From an uncultured Oscillospiraceae bacterium (GTDB taxonomy: Bacteria > Bacillota > Clostridia > Oscillospirales > Ruminococcaceae): a stretch of DNA of 64,000 bases. The DNA lies in the NCBI GenBank assembly GCA_910589145.1, contig CAJUSD010000015.1:16945-80944 (forward strand), read 5' to 3'. Below are positions 49,747 to 58,013 of the stretch, piece by piece (position 1 is the stretch's first letter; the number at the start of each line of letters is the position of its first letter). Below the pieces are notes generated by a model. That model made no database searches. It was given only the letters and a program-made list of their open reading frames with translations, and was not told the origin of the DNA. A program made the translations under genes and the position numbers.

Positions 49747-50391
49747 ATGAAAAACATATTAATCAGCCTTTTATTGTATGGGGCAGTGCTGCTTTGCCTG
49801 CCGGGATGTAAACAGGAAGCCAAAGAAAAAACCGGACTGCTGACAGGCGGCGAGCTTGCCTTTTACCTGGATCAAATCGGAAAGACCCCGGACGAAATAT
49901 TGGAGGCTCTTTCCCTCACAGAAGAGCAGATTGTGGAGAAAAGCGATCAAAAAACTGGATGGCTTGTTTCTGAGACGCGGGAAATAGAAGGAGAGCCGTT
50001 TACCCAGAAGCTTCTTTTTGAAACACCGAACCATCCGCAGATTCTTTATGGGTATCAGTATACCTTTGCTCCTAACCCATTATATGATGAAGAAAAGATG
50101 AAGGAATTAACGATTGCAATCGCGTTAAAGGCAACGGAGCTCTATGGGGACCCCATTACGTACCCTAATGGCAGCAACCGTCTTTTTTATGAGGACGGAA
50201 CCCCGAAAAGGGAAAAGAAAATTGCTTTTATCAAGGTATGGGATATCAGGGAAGTGTGGGAGATTTCAGAAAACGAAGCGTTGGTGCTAAAAGCCTCTTT
50301 ATCTGACGAGTGGCAGTATATCTGGTTGGACTATCGTATAAAGGATGGACTCCATCTGGAATATTTGGAACATATGAAAAATACTGAGTAA
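49747..50391 (+). CDS. Putative lipoprotein of unknown function
   Basis: 214 residues. Signal peptide with lipobox LPGC (C21), so membrane-anchored outside the cell. The mature part is mixed alpha/beta, acidic, with aromatic-rich strands (QILYGYQYTFAP, DEWQYIWLDYRI). I recognise no family. AGAAAGGGG lies eight bases before the ATG. It is transcribed alone from a strong promoter. Confidence 0.8.
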   Translation: MKNILISLLLYGAVLLCLPGCKQEAKEKTGLLTGGELAFYLDQIGKTPDEILEALSLTEEQIVEKSDQKTGWLVSETREIEGEPFTQKLLFETPNHPQILYGYQYTFAPNPLYDEEKMKELTIAIALKATELYGDPITYPNGSNRLFYEDGTPKREKKIAFIKVWDIREVWEISENEALVLKASLSDEWQYIWLDYRIKDGLHLEYLEHMKNTE

Positions 50392-50448
50392 AAAGGGCTG
50401 TCTATAAAGTTGCTATTTCAGAGAAAATTAAGCTCCGCCAATGGGAAA

Positions 50449-50589
50449 AAACCTTGGCGCTGGATAGTTGAACGCACCCCCTCCTGGATCAATCATTCCA
50501 GAAGCCTTAGTAAAGATTATGAGATTTCTGTCCCATCTGCTGAGGCTATGGTCAAAATTGTTCATTCATTACAGCTGTTTATCAACTAA
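50449..50589 (+). pseudogene. 3' remnant of an IS5-type (DDE) transposase
   Basis: Frame 50449-50589 reads KPWRWIVERTPSWINHSRSL and SKDYEISVPSAEAMVKIVHS up to a TAA. The R-W-x-V-E-R-T-x-S-W-x-x-x-x-R-x-L-x-x-D-Y-E pattern is the end of DDE transposases of IS5-like elements (the Glu is the third catalytic residue). No start or other domain remains and no inverted repeats are clear. Confidence 0.75.
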
Positions 50590-50598
50590 ACCTTGATT

Positions 50599-51537
50599 TT
50601 AAAGTGATTCAGACTGCTTTGCCTCGAAAAAATCACAGAGCTCGTTCATATCGTTGTTTGTCAGGATAAAAAATTTTTCATGAAGCCCCATTCGTTTCTG
50701 CTTTTTATAAATGACATCATCCGGGTTTTGCTGTATCAGCAGAGCCAGGTTGTCTAGCTCCTCCAGCTCTGTCCGGCTCAATAGATGGAATCTGCGGTGA
50801 AGGTATTTTGGCTGGTGGGAATAAAAAATTTCATTGTTCATCAGTGAATGGAAGTCCATAAACAGATACCCGCAGACTCCCTCTAAAATGTCCTGACCAG
50901 AAGAATACAAGTCTAATTTTTTATTGAATGAGTTGTTTCTGAGGCCGAGCCAGACTTCCGAGGCAGTAAGGAATTTGTGCCGCGGCAGGTCAAATTGGCT
51001 GTATCCAAATCGCCGTTCATATTCATAATATCCATCCGCATCAACGAGAATCCATCTGTTTTCCGCAAAATCCCAGTATTCGTTTACCCAATGCTCCGTA
51101 TAGCTGGCTCCGTTGTTTCCAAAGTCCATAAAGCCTGCTCTTGAACGGCAGGGAATTCCCTTGGCTTTCAGGATTGCGCTGAATAATACGGAGGCATGGC
51201 GGCAGGAAACGGAAATCCTTTTGGTCACATCCTTTCCAGTGACAAAGCCTCTTTCATCCAGACGGAAAATTTCTGCTGCCATAGCTGCGGCGGTGATAAA
51301 CAGTTCATCCTCATCCTTAAATCGTTCTTTGGGATAGGAGGAAAATTTCCCAAAGTAGGTATTTTCCAGATAAGGGGAAGGAGGCGTATAAAACAAGGTC
51401 GGGTGAGTGAGCTGATCGCAGACCAGTCTGCCCAGGGCAGGGATATCCTCAGGCAGCGAAGCCATATATTCTCTGTACGCTCCCAGGTATGTATAAACGC
51501 TGGTTTCAAGATAAGGCTCATAGACTTTTTCGTTCAT
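50599..51537 (-). CDS. Transglutaminase-like domain protein
   Basis: 312 residues. The transglutaminase/protease triad is visible: Cys in SVSCRHASVLFSAILKAKGIPCRSR (C112), His in YTEHWVNEYW (H149) and Asp in RWILVDADG (D166). No signal peptide, so cytosolic. Substrate unknown. It lies 21 bases downstream of an AraC-type regulator gene, probably in one transcript. Confidence 0.88.
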   Translation of the reverse strand: MNEKVYEPYLETSVYTYLGAYREYMASLPEDIPALGRLVCDQLTHPTLFYTPPSPYLENTYFGKFSSYPKERFKDEDELFITAAAMAAEIFRLDERGFVTGKDVTKRISVSCRHASVLFSAILKAKGIPCRSRAGFMDFGNNGASYTEHWVNEYWDFAENRWILVDADGYYEYERRFGYSQFDLPRHKFLTASEVWLGLRNNSFNKKLDLYSSGQDILEGVCGYLFMDFHSLMNNEIFYSHQPKYLHRRFHLLSRTELEELDNLALLIQQNPDDVIYKKQKRMGLHEKFFILTNNDMNELCDFFEAKQSESL

Positions 51538-51558
51538 TTGTTTTCTCTTCTTTCTCGT

Positions 51559-52431
51559 TTAATTGTTTTTGACCGGCATCCAAATTTCCCATGTGTAGTC
51601 TTTCGACGCAGAATCGCCTTTTGGGAATACTTCAAGATTTGGAGCTCCATTATCCCTCTTATATGAACTTGTGGGAAACCATTCTGTCATAATTTTGGTA
51701 TAGGCGGCAGGTACGTATTTGATGCCTGTGGGGGAGTTGATGGAGAAGACAGCCCAGGTAGCTGCCGGTATGGCTTCCACTGCGGTCCCGTATGGCTTTT
51801 TCCCTTTAAACTCTGCCCCGATTATGGTTTTTGTTTTTCCGCTTACTGCCTCAAACCAATAAGCGCTTACCTGCCAGAAGGGTGCAGTGTAATAGCTGTC
51901 TGTGCCTCCGCCGTTCCAAAAAGAAAGGTCGTATTTTTCCATAAATGTGCGCCATAGCGGCGTGAGGCTGTCGTCCGCATCACATTCTTCGTCGTAACCT
52001 GCCAGACCCGCAATCTGAAAAGCTTCTCTTTTTTCAATTCTGAATTTTAGATTGTCAGCTCCTTTCAATGTGAGGGAAAAGGACATGGGAGGGTAGATTT
52101 TTAAAGAGATCCCCATTCTGCGGGCAGACAGAGGTGTCACCCCATGCAGCTCTTTAAAGGCCCTGGTGAAGGCTGCCGGAGATTCATAGCCATATTTTAA
52201 GGCGATGTCCACAATCTTTTCCTGCCCTCTCTGGATATCAAACACAGCCTGAGACAACCGTCTGCGGCGGATGTATTCCGAGGCGGGCATACCTGTCAAA
52301 AAAGAAAAAATCCTTGAAAATTCATAGATGGAACACCCAACCATACCTGCCAAGGTCTGCTGGCTCAGATTCCCTGTTAAATTTTCTTCAATATGTGCCA
52401 TCACGCAGTTTAATCCATTTAACCAGTCCAT
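51559..52431 (-). CDS. AraC family regulator with GyrI-like ligand domain
   Basis: 290 residues from the ATG at 52431 (GGAAGGAGAAACT before it). N-terminal AraC double helix-turn-helix: LSQQTLAGMVGCSIYEFSRIFSFLTGMPASEYIRRRRLSQA and IALKYGYESPAAFTRAFKELHGVTPLSAR. C-terminal domain (YPPMSFSLTLKGADNLKFRIEKREAFQIAGLAG ... ATWAVFSINSPTG) is a GyrI/BmrR-type drug-binding fold. It likely senses a hydrophobic compound and acts on nearby genes. Confidence 0.93.
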   Translation of the reverse strand: MDWLNGLNCVMAHIEENLTGNLSQQTLAGMVGCSIYEFSRIFSFLTGMPASEYIRRRRLSQAVFDIQRGQEKIVDIALKYGYESPAAFTRAFKELHGVTPLSARRMGISLKIYPPMSFSLTLKGADNLKFRIEKREAFQIAGLAGYDEECDADDSLTPLWRTFMEKYDLSFWNGGGTDSYYTAPFWQVSAYWFEAVSGKTKTIIGAEFKGKKPYGTAVEAIPAATWAVFSINSPTGIKYVPAAYTKIMTEWFPTSSYKRDNGAPNLEVFPKGDSASKDYTWEIWMPVKNN

Positions 52432-52526
52432 AGTTTCTCCTTCCTGGCGGTTAGCATTTGTTAAAGAACAGCACACTGCCCAACGAATCCCATTCACTAT
52501 TATAAAACAAAATGAGATTGACTTCT

Positions 52527-52555
52527 TTGCATTTTCTGCTAAATTGAGATAAAAT
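52527..52555 (+). promoter_or_regulatory. Promoter of 2-hydroxyacid dehydrogenase gene
   Basis: TTGCAT (52527-52532), 17 bp, TAAAAT (52550-52555). On the other strand a TATAAT at 52504-52499 may serve the AraC gene. Confidence 0.55.
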
Positions 52556-52669
52556 TTTAGAGGAGTAAAGAAATCTTAAAGGATTCAGAGGAAGCTTTTA
52601 TTTAGAAAACAAGAATAACCTGATTTCCCTGTACAGATACTACAAACAAACGATAAAGGGGGAAATCAA

Positions 52670-53665
52670 ATGAAAATTATGCTTTATGGCTTGCGGCGGG
52701 ATGAAGGTCCTCATGCGGTGCGATATGCGGAAAAGTTTGGCTGGGAAGTCAAAAGTTGTCATGAAATCCTGCAAGAGTCCACTGCTCATCTTGCCGAGGG
52801 CTGCGATGCGGCATTCATCAGTGTAAGCTGTCAGGTGGACGCCGCCACAGCGAAGATCCTGCAAAGGGGAGGCGTAAAGTACCTGCTGACCCGCTCTGCC
52901 GGAATTGACCATATCGACGTTGATACCGTTTTAAGCCTGGGAATACAGATCGCCAATGTTCCGGCTTATTCTCCCAACGCAGTTTCCGAGCACACTGTTA
53001 TGATGACCATTGAAGTTCTGCGGAATATGCGGGAACAGCAGCGGCGCATTGCACAGATGGATTTTTCCATAGAGGGGATGTGTGGACGGGAAATCCACAA
53101 CCTGACCACTGGCGTCATTGGAACAGGCCGGATTGGGACCGCCACTGTCCAGAATTTCAGCGGCTTTGGCGGAAAATTGTATGCCTATGACCCGTACCCC
53201 TCTGACCTTGTGGCCCAGTATGCAGAATACCTTCCCTTGGAAGAAATCTATGCCCGCTGTGATATCCTGATATTCCTCTGTCCCCTGACCGATCAAACCA
53301 AGCATATGGTTGACCGGAAAGCCATCCAACAGATGAAGGGCGGTGTGGTTTTGGTAAATACCTCCCGCGGTGCGCTCTTTGACTGGGAGGCAGTACGGGA
53401 TGGGCTGAAAGAGGGAAAGATTGGCGGCCTTGCCTTTGACGTAATCGAGGGGGAACGACCCTTTATCCGAAAAAACATGGAGGATACTCCCTTTGAACAT
53501 CCTGTTTTTAAGGAGCTTTTATCTATGCCCCGCACTTTATATACCGCCCACGCCGCTTTTTATACAGATGAGGCAGTAGAGAACATGGTGGGAATTGCAT
53601 TTATGAATCTCAATGAATTTTTAACCACTGGGGACTGCAAGAATAAAGTAACCAAGGGAGATTGA
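52670..53665 (+). CDS. D-2-hydroxyacid dehydrogenase (D-lactate dehydrogenase-like)
   Basis: 331 residues. TRSAGIDHIDVD, NAD-binding GVIGTGRIGTATVQNF, catalytic Arg in VNTSRGALFDWEAV, Glu in VIEGERPF, and His in YTAHAAFYTDEAVENM. It resembles D-lactate and related 2-hydroxyacid dehydrogenases (LdhA/HdhD/VanH group), reducing a 2-ketoacid with NADH in the cytosol. AAAGGGGG precedes the ATG. A MITE-like element lies just after it and may end its transcript. Confidence 0.92.
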   Translation: MKIMLYGLRRDEGPHAVRYAEKFGWEVKSCHEILQESTAHLAEGCDAAFISVSCQVDAATAKILQRGGVKYLLTRSAGIDHIDVDTVLSLGIQIANVPAYSPNAVSEHTVMMTIEVLRNMREQQRRIAQMDFSIEGMCGREIHNLTTGVIGTGRIGTATVQNFSGFGGKLYAYDPYPSDLVAQYAEYLPLEEIYARCDILIFLCPLTDQTKHMVDRKAIQQMKGGVVLVNTSRGALFDWEAVRDGLKEGKIGGLAFDVIEGERPFIRKNMEDTPFEHPVFKELLSMPRTLYTAHAAFYTDEAVENMVGIAFMNLNEFLTTGDCKNKVTKGD

Positions 53666-53749
53666 AAATTGGGAGGGATGTTCCTCCCTTTACATATTTT
53701 TGCCATGAATTCCTTTGTGCTGGGGAATCTGAAAATTAAGTGCTTATTG

Positions 53750-53981
53750 TACCTTTGCTTGACAAGGGTCAACACGCCCAAACGCAGTTCTGACGGCGCA
53801 TCTGCGTCGTTGTGCAGGCTCGCCAGACGACAGCCTGCCTTCACCTCCACGCCTTGCAGCTCCACCGTCAGAACTGCGTTTGGATCCTTCGGAGTTTTTG
53901 GCTCCGTTTTTTACTTTTTTATATCCACCTTCTCCTTTGCCGGCCCCAAAAACCATGTTTTCCCTTGTCAAGCAAAGGTAC
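53750..53981. mobile_element. MITE-like element with nested inverted repeats
   Basis: The ends are perfect 19-base inverted repeats (TACCTTTGCTTGACAAGGG, 53750-53768, and its complement 53962-53980). A flanking TA on each side could be the target duplication, as in IS630/Tc1-type MITEs. Inside is a second perfect 19-base pair (53778-53796 with 53865-53883) and a terminator-like CGGAG-N7-CTCCG + T6 stem (53890-53912). The element is GC-rich in the middle and carries no gene. Confidence 0.75.
53890..53920 (+). terminator. Terminator-like stem inside the MITE-like element
   Basis: CGGAG-TTTTTGG-CTCCG followed by TTTTTTACTTTTTT. In its present orientation it can stop transcripts from the dehydrogenase gene. 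Confidence 0.55.
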
Positions 53982-54040
53982 TCTGGACGCAATAGAAGCC
54001 CTGTGATAATATGCAAATTGTTTTCCTGCCCTTATTTTCA

Positions 54041-54069
54041 TTGACGGAATGGCAGCAATATATTATAAT
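54041..54069 (+). promoter_or_regulatory. Promoter of RelB-PIN toxin-antitoxin operon
   Basis: TTGACG (54041-54046), 17 bp, TATAAT (54064-54069). The bases from the -10 on (ATTATAATACAAATAAAG) recur at 54943-54960. Confidence 0.85.
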
Positions 54070-54116
54070 ACAAATAAAGCAACACGGACAAATGTAAAAG
54101 AAGAGGGGGCTTTATT

Positions 54117-54431
54117 ATGGCTGAAACTGTAATGCAGTTTCCAGTGGATGATGATTTGAAAGTTCAGGCTTCTGCTGTTTGTGAGGAATTGGGAATAGAC
54201 CTTTCGGTTGCTATCAGGATGTTTATGAAACGGATTGTTTTGACAAATGGAATTCCTTTCAGCATGACCCTGCCGCAAAAGGATTATAAAAACAGCCGGG
54301 CTGTTCGGGCAATGTACCAGTTAAGCGAGGAAGCAAAAAGAAATGGAACCGCTAACATGACGCTGGATGAAATCAACGCGGAAATCGATGCTGCCAGGCG
54401 GGAACGGGCAGAAAGAGAAGCCGGGAAATGA
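54117..54431 (+). CDS. RelB/DinJ-type antitoxin
   Basis: 104 residues. Ribbon-helix-helix N terminus (VMQFPVDDDLKVQASAVCEELGIDLSVAIRMFMKRIVLTNGIPFSM) of the RelB/DinJ family, which binds its own promoter, followed by a charged C-terminal tail that would wrap the toxin. It overlaps the PIN toxin gene by four bases. RelB/DinJ proteins usually pair with RelE/YafQ RNases; here the partner is a PIN protein. Confidence 0.93.
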   Translation: MAETVMQFPVDDDLKVQASAVCEELGIDLSVAIRMFMKRIVLTNGIPFSMTLPQKDYKNSRAVRAMYQLSEEAKRNGTANMTLDEINAEIDAARRERAEREAGK

Positions 54432-54841
54432 AATATTATGCAGTAATTGACACCAATGTCCTTGTCTCAGCCTTATTTTCCGCAGAATCTGTTCCGGGAA
54501 AAGTTGCCTTTGAAGCGTTGGAAGGGTGCATCATTCCCTTGATAAATGATGAAATTATTGCTGAATACAACGATGTTTTGTACCGTCGGAAGTTCCATTT
54601 TGAGTGGAGCGCAGTAAAACTATTGATTGATACGATTATTAAGCGCGGTCTTCCGGTAGATGCTGGGCCTGTCTCGGATTTTATCCCCGATCCAAAGGAT
54701 GTCGTTTTTTACGCAGTTGTTATGGAGCAAAGGAAAAGTGACGACGCATATTTGGTAACGGGAAACAGTAAGCACTTTCCTACAAAAACATTTGTTGTAA
54801 CTCCAAGAGAAATGCTTGATATTATTGAAGAAAATAAGTAA
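54428..54841 (+). CDS. PIN domain toxin (COG1569-like)
   Basis: 137 residues. PIN fold with Asp in VIDTNVLVSAL (D8), acidic cluster in DEIIAEYNDVL, and DPKDVVFYAVVMEQRKSDDAYLVTGNSKHFP near the end. PIN toxins are Mg-dependent RNases, often cutting tRNA or mRNA. Starts inside the antitoxin's stop (ATGA), the usual type II arrangement. A terminator follows. Confidence 0.92.
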   Translation: MKYYAVIDTNVLVSALFSAESVPGKVAFEALEGCIIPLINDEIIAEYNDVLYRRKFHFEWSAVKLLIDTIIKRGLPVDAGPVSDFIPDPKDVVFYAVVMEQRKSDDAYLVTGNSKHFPTKTFVVTPREMLDIIEENK

Positions 54842-54842
54842 A

Positions 54843-54875
54843 AATAGGAGACGATTTTTTTCGTCTCCTATTTTT
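54843..54875 (+). terminator. Terminator of toxin-antitoxin operon
   Basis: AATAGGAGACGA (54843-54854) / TCGTCTCCTATT (54861-54872) then TTT. Confidence 0.9.
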
Positions 54876-54921
54876 ATACAGTTAAGATTTTTCCCCTTTA
54901 CATATTTTCATTATGAATCCG

Positions 54922-54950
54922 TTGACTTAACAAAAGCCCTATATTATAAT
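54922..54950 (+). promoter_or_regulatory. Promoter of methyltransferase gene, twin of the TA promoter
   Basis: TTGACT (54922-54927), 17 bp, TATAAT (54945-54950), followed by ACAAATAAAG as in the TA promoter. Confidence 0.85.
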
Positions 54951-54988
54951 ACAAATAAAGTGGTGTGGACGAAAAGAAAGGAAAATAA

Positions 54989-55741
54989 ATGGCTAAACAA
55001 AATATATACGATAATGAACTCTTTTTTAAATATTTCAAAGATATAAGAAGTACGAATGTCAATTTTAACGATTGCATAGAAACTCCTATTTTACTTGCAA
55101 TGCTTCCAGAACTCCACGGTAAAAATATATTAGACATTGGCTGCGGCATGGGCCAGCACGCGAAACAGTATTCAGATATGGGGGCAGAGTCTGTACTGGG
55201 AATTGACATTTCTGAGAAAATGCTGGAATATGCCAGGAAATATAACAGCGCCGATAATATTACATACCAACAAATGGCGCTGGAAGATATCGGCGGCTTG
55301 AACTGTCAGTTTGATTTGATCACAAGCTCGCTGGTGTTTGATTATGTTGAAGATTTTGACGAACTGATGGGCAATATATACAGGCTTTTAAAGGACAACT
55401 CCCAAATTGTATTTAGCATGTCACATCCTATGGCGACAGCATATGATGGAAAATATCCAAGATACACCCGTTCTGAATCAGGGGAAAGGCTTTATGCAAA
55501 CATCAACAATTATTTCGTTGAGGGACAGAGAAAAATCACCTGGGTTGTGAATAATTATGAACTTTACCATAGAACCTTTTCCAGTATACTGAATTCGCTG
55601 ATTAAATCAGGACTTTTGATAGAGGAATGTCAGGAGTCGAATATTTCAGATGAAATGAGAAAGCAATATCCCAGCATGTTCGGAGGAACCATCCATCGGC
55701 CGGATTTTGTGTTTTTCAGATGCAGAAAGGCCATCGGATAA
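54989..55741 (+). CDS. Class I SAM-dependent methyltransferase
   Basis: 250 residues. SAM-binding motif I is NILDIGCGMGQHAKQYSDMGAESVLGIDIS, motif II and later ITSSLVFDYVEDFDELMGNIYRLLKDNSQIVFSMSHPM, typical of small-molecule methyltransferases of the UbiE/Methyltransf_11 type. GGAAAATAAATGG precedes the ATG weakly. The substrate is unknown. Its promoter is almost the same as that of the TA pair just upstream. Confidence 0.88.
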   Translation: MAKQNIYDNELFFKYFKDIRSTNVNFNDCIETPILLAMLPELHGKNILDIGCGMGQHAKQYSDMGAESVLGIDISEKMLEYARKYNSADNITYQQMALEDIGGLNCQFDLITSSLVFDYVEDFDELMGNIYRLLKDNSQIVFSMSHPMATAYDGKYPRYTRSESGERLYANINNYFVEGQRKITWVVNNYELYHRTFSSILNSLIKSGLLIEECQESNISDEMRKQYPSMFGGTIHRPDFVFFRCRKAIG

Positions 55742-55839
55742 GATGCTGCGGCAAAATCGCCTGTGAAAAACAGTGTTTCCTTCACTTTTTTCACAGCCTC
55801 TTTATTTTTATCTTACACGGAAAAGGGAGGTGCATATAC

Positions 55840-56868
55840 GTGCCGGAATCAATCCGAGATCAAGTCCTTAGACTGCTGATGGACAATCCAAATGCCAGTA
55901 TTTCTGGAAGCGGCCTTGCATCCAGGCTCCATGTGACCAGAAGCGCAGTCTGGAAGGCAGTTGAAGGTCTGCGGAAGGACGGCTTTCCCATTGAAGCAGT
56001 AACAAACCGGGGCTACCGTCTGGCAGGGGAAAGCGGGAAAATCAGCGAGGGGGGAATCCGCGCTGTTTTGCAGAGCCTTTCCCATTTGACGAAAAAGGAA
56101 AATGAACTTTGGATTGGCTGGGATATTCAGGTTTTGGACTCTGCTGTTTCCACCAACTCCTTAGCCAAACAGGAAGCCCAAAAGGGGGCGGAACATGGAA
56201 AGGTTATTATCGCCAGGGAACAGCTCGGCGGACGTGGACGTTCCGGGAGGACTTTTTTTTCCCCAAAGGATACAGGGCTTTATCTCAGCGTGATTCTGCG
56301 GCCTGAATATTCCCTGGAAGACAGTTTCCGGCTGACCGCTTGGGCGGCGCTTTGTGTGGCAAAGGCCATTGAACATATCGCCGAAGTACCGGAGGGAACG
56401 GTTCAAATTAAGTGGATTAACGACTTGTTTCTGGACGGGAAAAAGGTCTGCGGCATTTTAACCGAAGCTTCTATGGATTTGGAAATGCGCAGGCTGGAAT
56501 ATGCAGTTATCGGGGTAGGGCTGAACCTGTCTGTACCGGCTCAGGGGTTTCCGCCGGAGCTGCAAGGCAAAGCGATTTCTTTGGAAGAAGCTTTGGGTAA
56601 AAAAATACCGCCTAACACCCTCATCGCCGCCATTTTGACGGAAATGGAGAATTCTCTGGCAGAAATCCCGGAACCGGGCTGGATGGAGGATTACCGTCGG
56701 CGCTCTTTCCTAACCGGGAAGGAAATTGAAATTCTGCGGGATGGGGAATGGTGCAGGTGCAGCGTATTGGATATTGGAATGGACGGAAAGCTGGAAATTT
56801 TGTTTCCGGACGGAAAAAAGGAAAAGCTGGTTTCGGCGGAGATTCGGAAATTTGACAGTAATCGTTAG
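55840..56868 (+). CDS. birA: Biotin-protein ligase / biotin repressor BirA
   Basis: 342 residues from the GTG at 55840 (GGGAGG nine bases before; the frame upstream lacks a fit to the family). N-terminal winged helix (SGSGLASRLHVTRSAVWKAVEGLRKDGFPIEAVTNRGYRL), ligase domain with GGRGRSGRTFFSPKDTGLYLSVILRP and KWINDLFLDGKKVCGILTE, then the C-terminal SH3-like domain. It joins biotin to carboxylases and, in group II form, represses biotin genes. Confidence 0.95.
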   Translation: MPESIRDQVLRLLMDNPNASISGSGLASRLHVTRSAVWKAVEGLRKDGFPIEAVTNRGYRLAGESGKISEGGIRAVLQSLSHLTKKENELWIGWDIQVLDSAVSTNSLAKQEAQKGAEHGKVIIAREQLGGRGRSGRTFFSPKDTGLYLSVILRPEYSLEDSFRLTAWAALCVAKAIEHIAEVPEGTVQIKWINDLFLDGKKVCGILTEASMDLEMRRLEYAVIGVGLNLSVPAQGFPPELQGKAISLEEALGKKIPPNTLIAAILTEMENSLAEIPEPGWMEDYRRRSFLTGKEIEILRDGEWCRCSVLDIGMDGKLEILFPDGKKEKLVSAEIRKFDSNR

Positions 56869-56882
56869 GGAGATGAAAGAAA

Positions 56883-57395
56883 ATGTCAGAAGCAGGAAAA
56901 CCGCGGCAGAAACTCATTATTATAACCGGTTCCCCCTGCGTAGGGAAGACCACTGTAACGGATGCGCTTTTTACGTCTTATGAAAACAGCGCGTTTTTCG
57001 ACGGTGACTGGGCTTGGTGCGTGAACCCCTTTTCACTGGACGATCCGCGCCTGCGCAACGGCGATAAAACAATGTCCTTTGCCCTTTCTACCTATTTGAA
57101 TTCAAAGTTTGATTATGTCTTTTTCTCCTCCGTTGTTGTGATGGGTGAGGACATTCGCGGGAATATACTCAACGATATTACCGCAAAGGATTTTTCGGTC
57201 ATAGCCTTTACCCTGACCTGCTCCGAGGAAACCCTGCTGGAACGTCATAGAAAACGCGGGGATAAAAATGAGTGTTCGTTTTTCTGGCTTCATAAGGAAC
57301 CCCATCCGGGGGACTATGTCATCAATACGGATGATAAGAGCGTTGAGCAGGTTGTGGAGGAAATGAAACGGATTATAGATGAGAGGAAAGTGTAG
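56883..57395 (+). CDS. P-loop nucleotide kinase-like protein
   Basis: 170 residues. Walker A ITGSPCVGKTTVTDALF at the N terminus, a DGDWAW acidic loop, LERHRKRGD as a lid-type arginine stretch. It belongs to the shikimate/adenylylsulfate-kinase-like P-loop group but the phosphate acceptor is unknown. Fourteen bases after birA; its stop touches the ATG of the next acetyltransferase. Confidence 0.8.
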   Translation: MSEAGKPRQKLIIITGSPCVGKTTVTDALFTSYENSAFFDGDWAWCVNPFSLDDPRLRNGDKTMSFALSTYLNSKFDYVFFSSVVVMGEDIRGNILNDITAKDFSVIAFTLTCSEETLLERHRKRGDKNECSFFWLHKEPHPGDYVINTDDKSVEQVVEEMKRIIDERKV

Positions 57396-57905
57396 ATGGA
57401 GCTGCATACAGACGATCTGGTTCTCCGTACTGTAACAGAGGATGACATTTTGGAAATAGCCAGGATGTGGGAATATCCCAGAGAAACCACTGTTGAAAAG
57501 ACCCGCCAGGTTTTGGAGAAGATGGAAGCAAACCACTTGAAAAACAAACCGAGGGAAATTTGTCATTTATGTCTGGGCGTTTTCCGAAAAACGGAGCCGG
57601 AGGTAATTATAGGCTGGTGCGGTTTGGACGGCAAGATTTCGCCGGGTCAAACGGTTCTCTTTTACACGATAGATGAGAAATTTCGCAGCCGGGGATATGC
57701 TACCCAATGTGCGGCGGAATTGCTGCGGTATGCCTTTGAGGACATGGAGTATGATTTTATCTATGGCGGATGTGCAAAAGACAATGCCGCATCTTACCGG
57801 GTGATGGAAAAAGCGGGAATGGTTCAGGACGTGGTTTATGAGGATGGAGGGTATGGGTTTTCTGTTGGAAGGGAAGCATTTTTACATTATAGATTGTTAT
57901 CGTAA
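57396..57905 (+). CDS. GNAT N-acetyltransferase
   Basis: 169 residues, RimJ/RimL-like: an N-terminal DDLVLRTVTEDDILEIARMW strand-helix, motif A FYTIDEKFRSRGYATQCAAELLRYAFEDM, motif B NAASYRVMEKAGMVQDVVYEDG. It begins directly after the TAG of the kinase gene, so the two are coupled and may work in one modification route, for example on an antibiotic, though that is inference. Confidence 0.88.
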   Translation: MELHTDDLVLRTVTEDDILEIARMWEYPRETTVEKTRQVLEKMEANHLKNKPREICHLCLGVFRKTEPEVIIGWCGLDGKISPGQTVLFYTIDEKFRSRGYATQCAAELLRYAFEDMEYDFIYGGCAKDNAASYRVMEKAGMVQDVVYEDGGYGFSVGREAFLHYRLLS

Positions 57906-57964
57906 AAAGGGGCGTTAATTTATGGGGAAAAATTTCCGTGAAATACTTAATGAATAATAGAAGA

Positions 57965-57995
57965 GCCGGTAATCACATGATTTCCGGCCCTTTCT
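57965..57995. terminator. Hairpin between convergent genes
   Basis: GCCGGTAATCA / TGATTTCCGGC with one mismatch and a CA loop, then CCTTTCT. Confidence 0.65.
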
Positions 57996-58013
57996 CGGTT
58001 ATAACATATTCCT

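Noticed and set aside
53669..53995. Open frames through 53.67-54.02 kb on both strands
   Set aside because: They are produced by the GC-rich inverted repeats of the MITE-like element and show no protein-like pattern.
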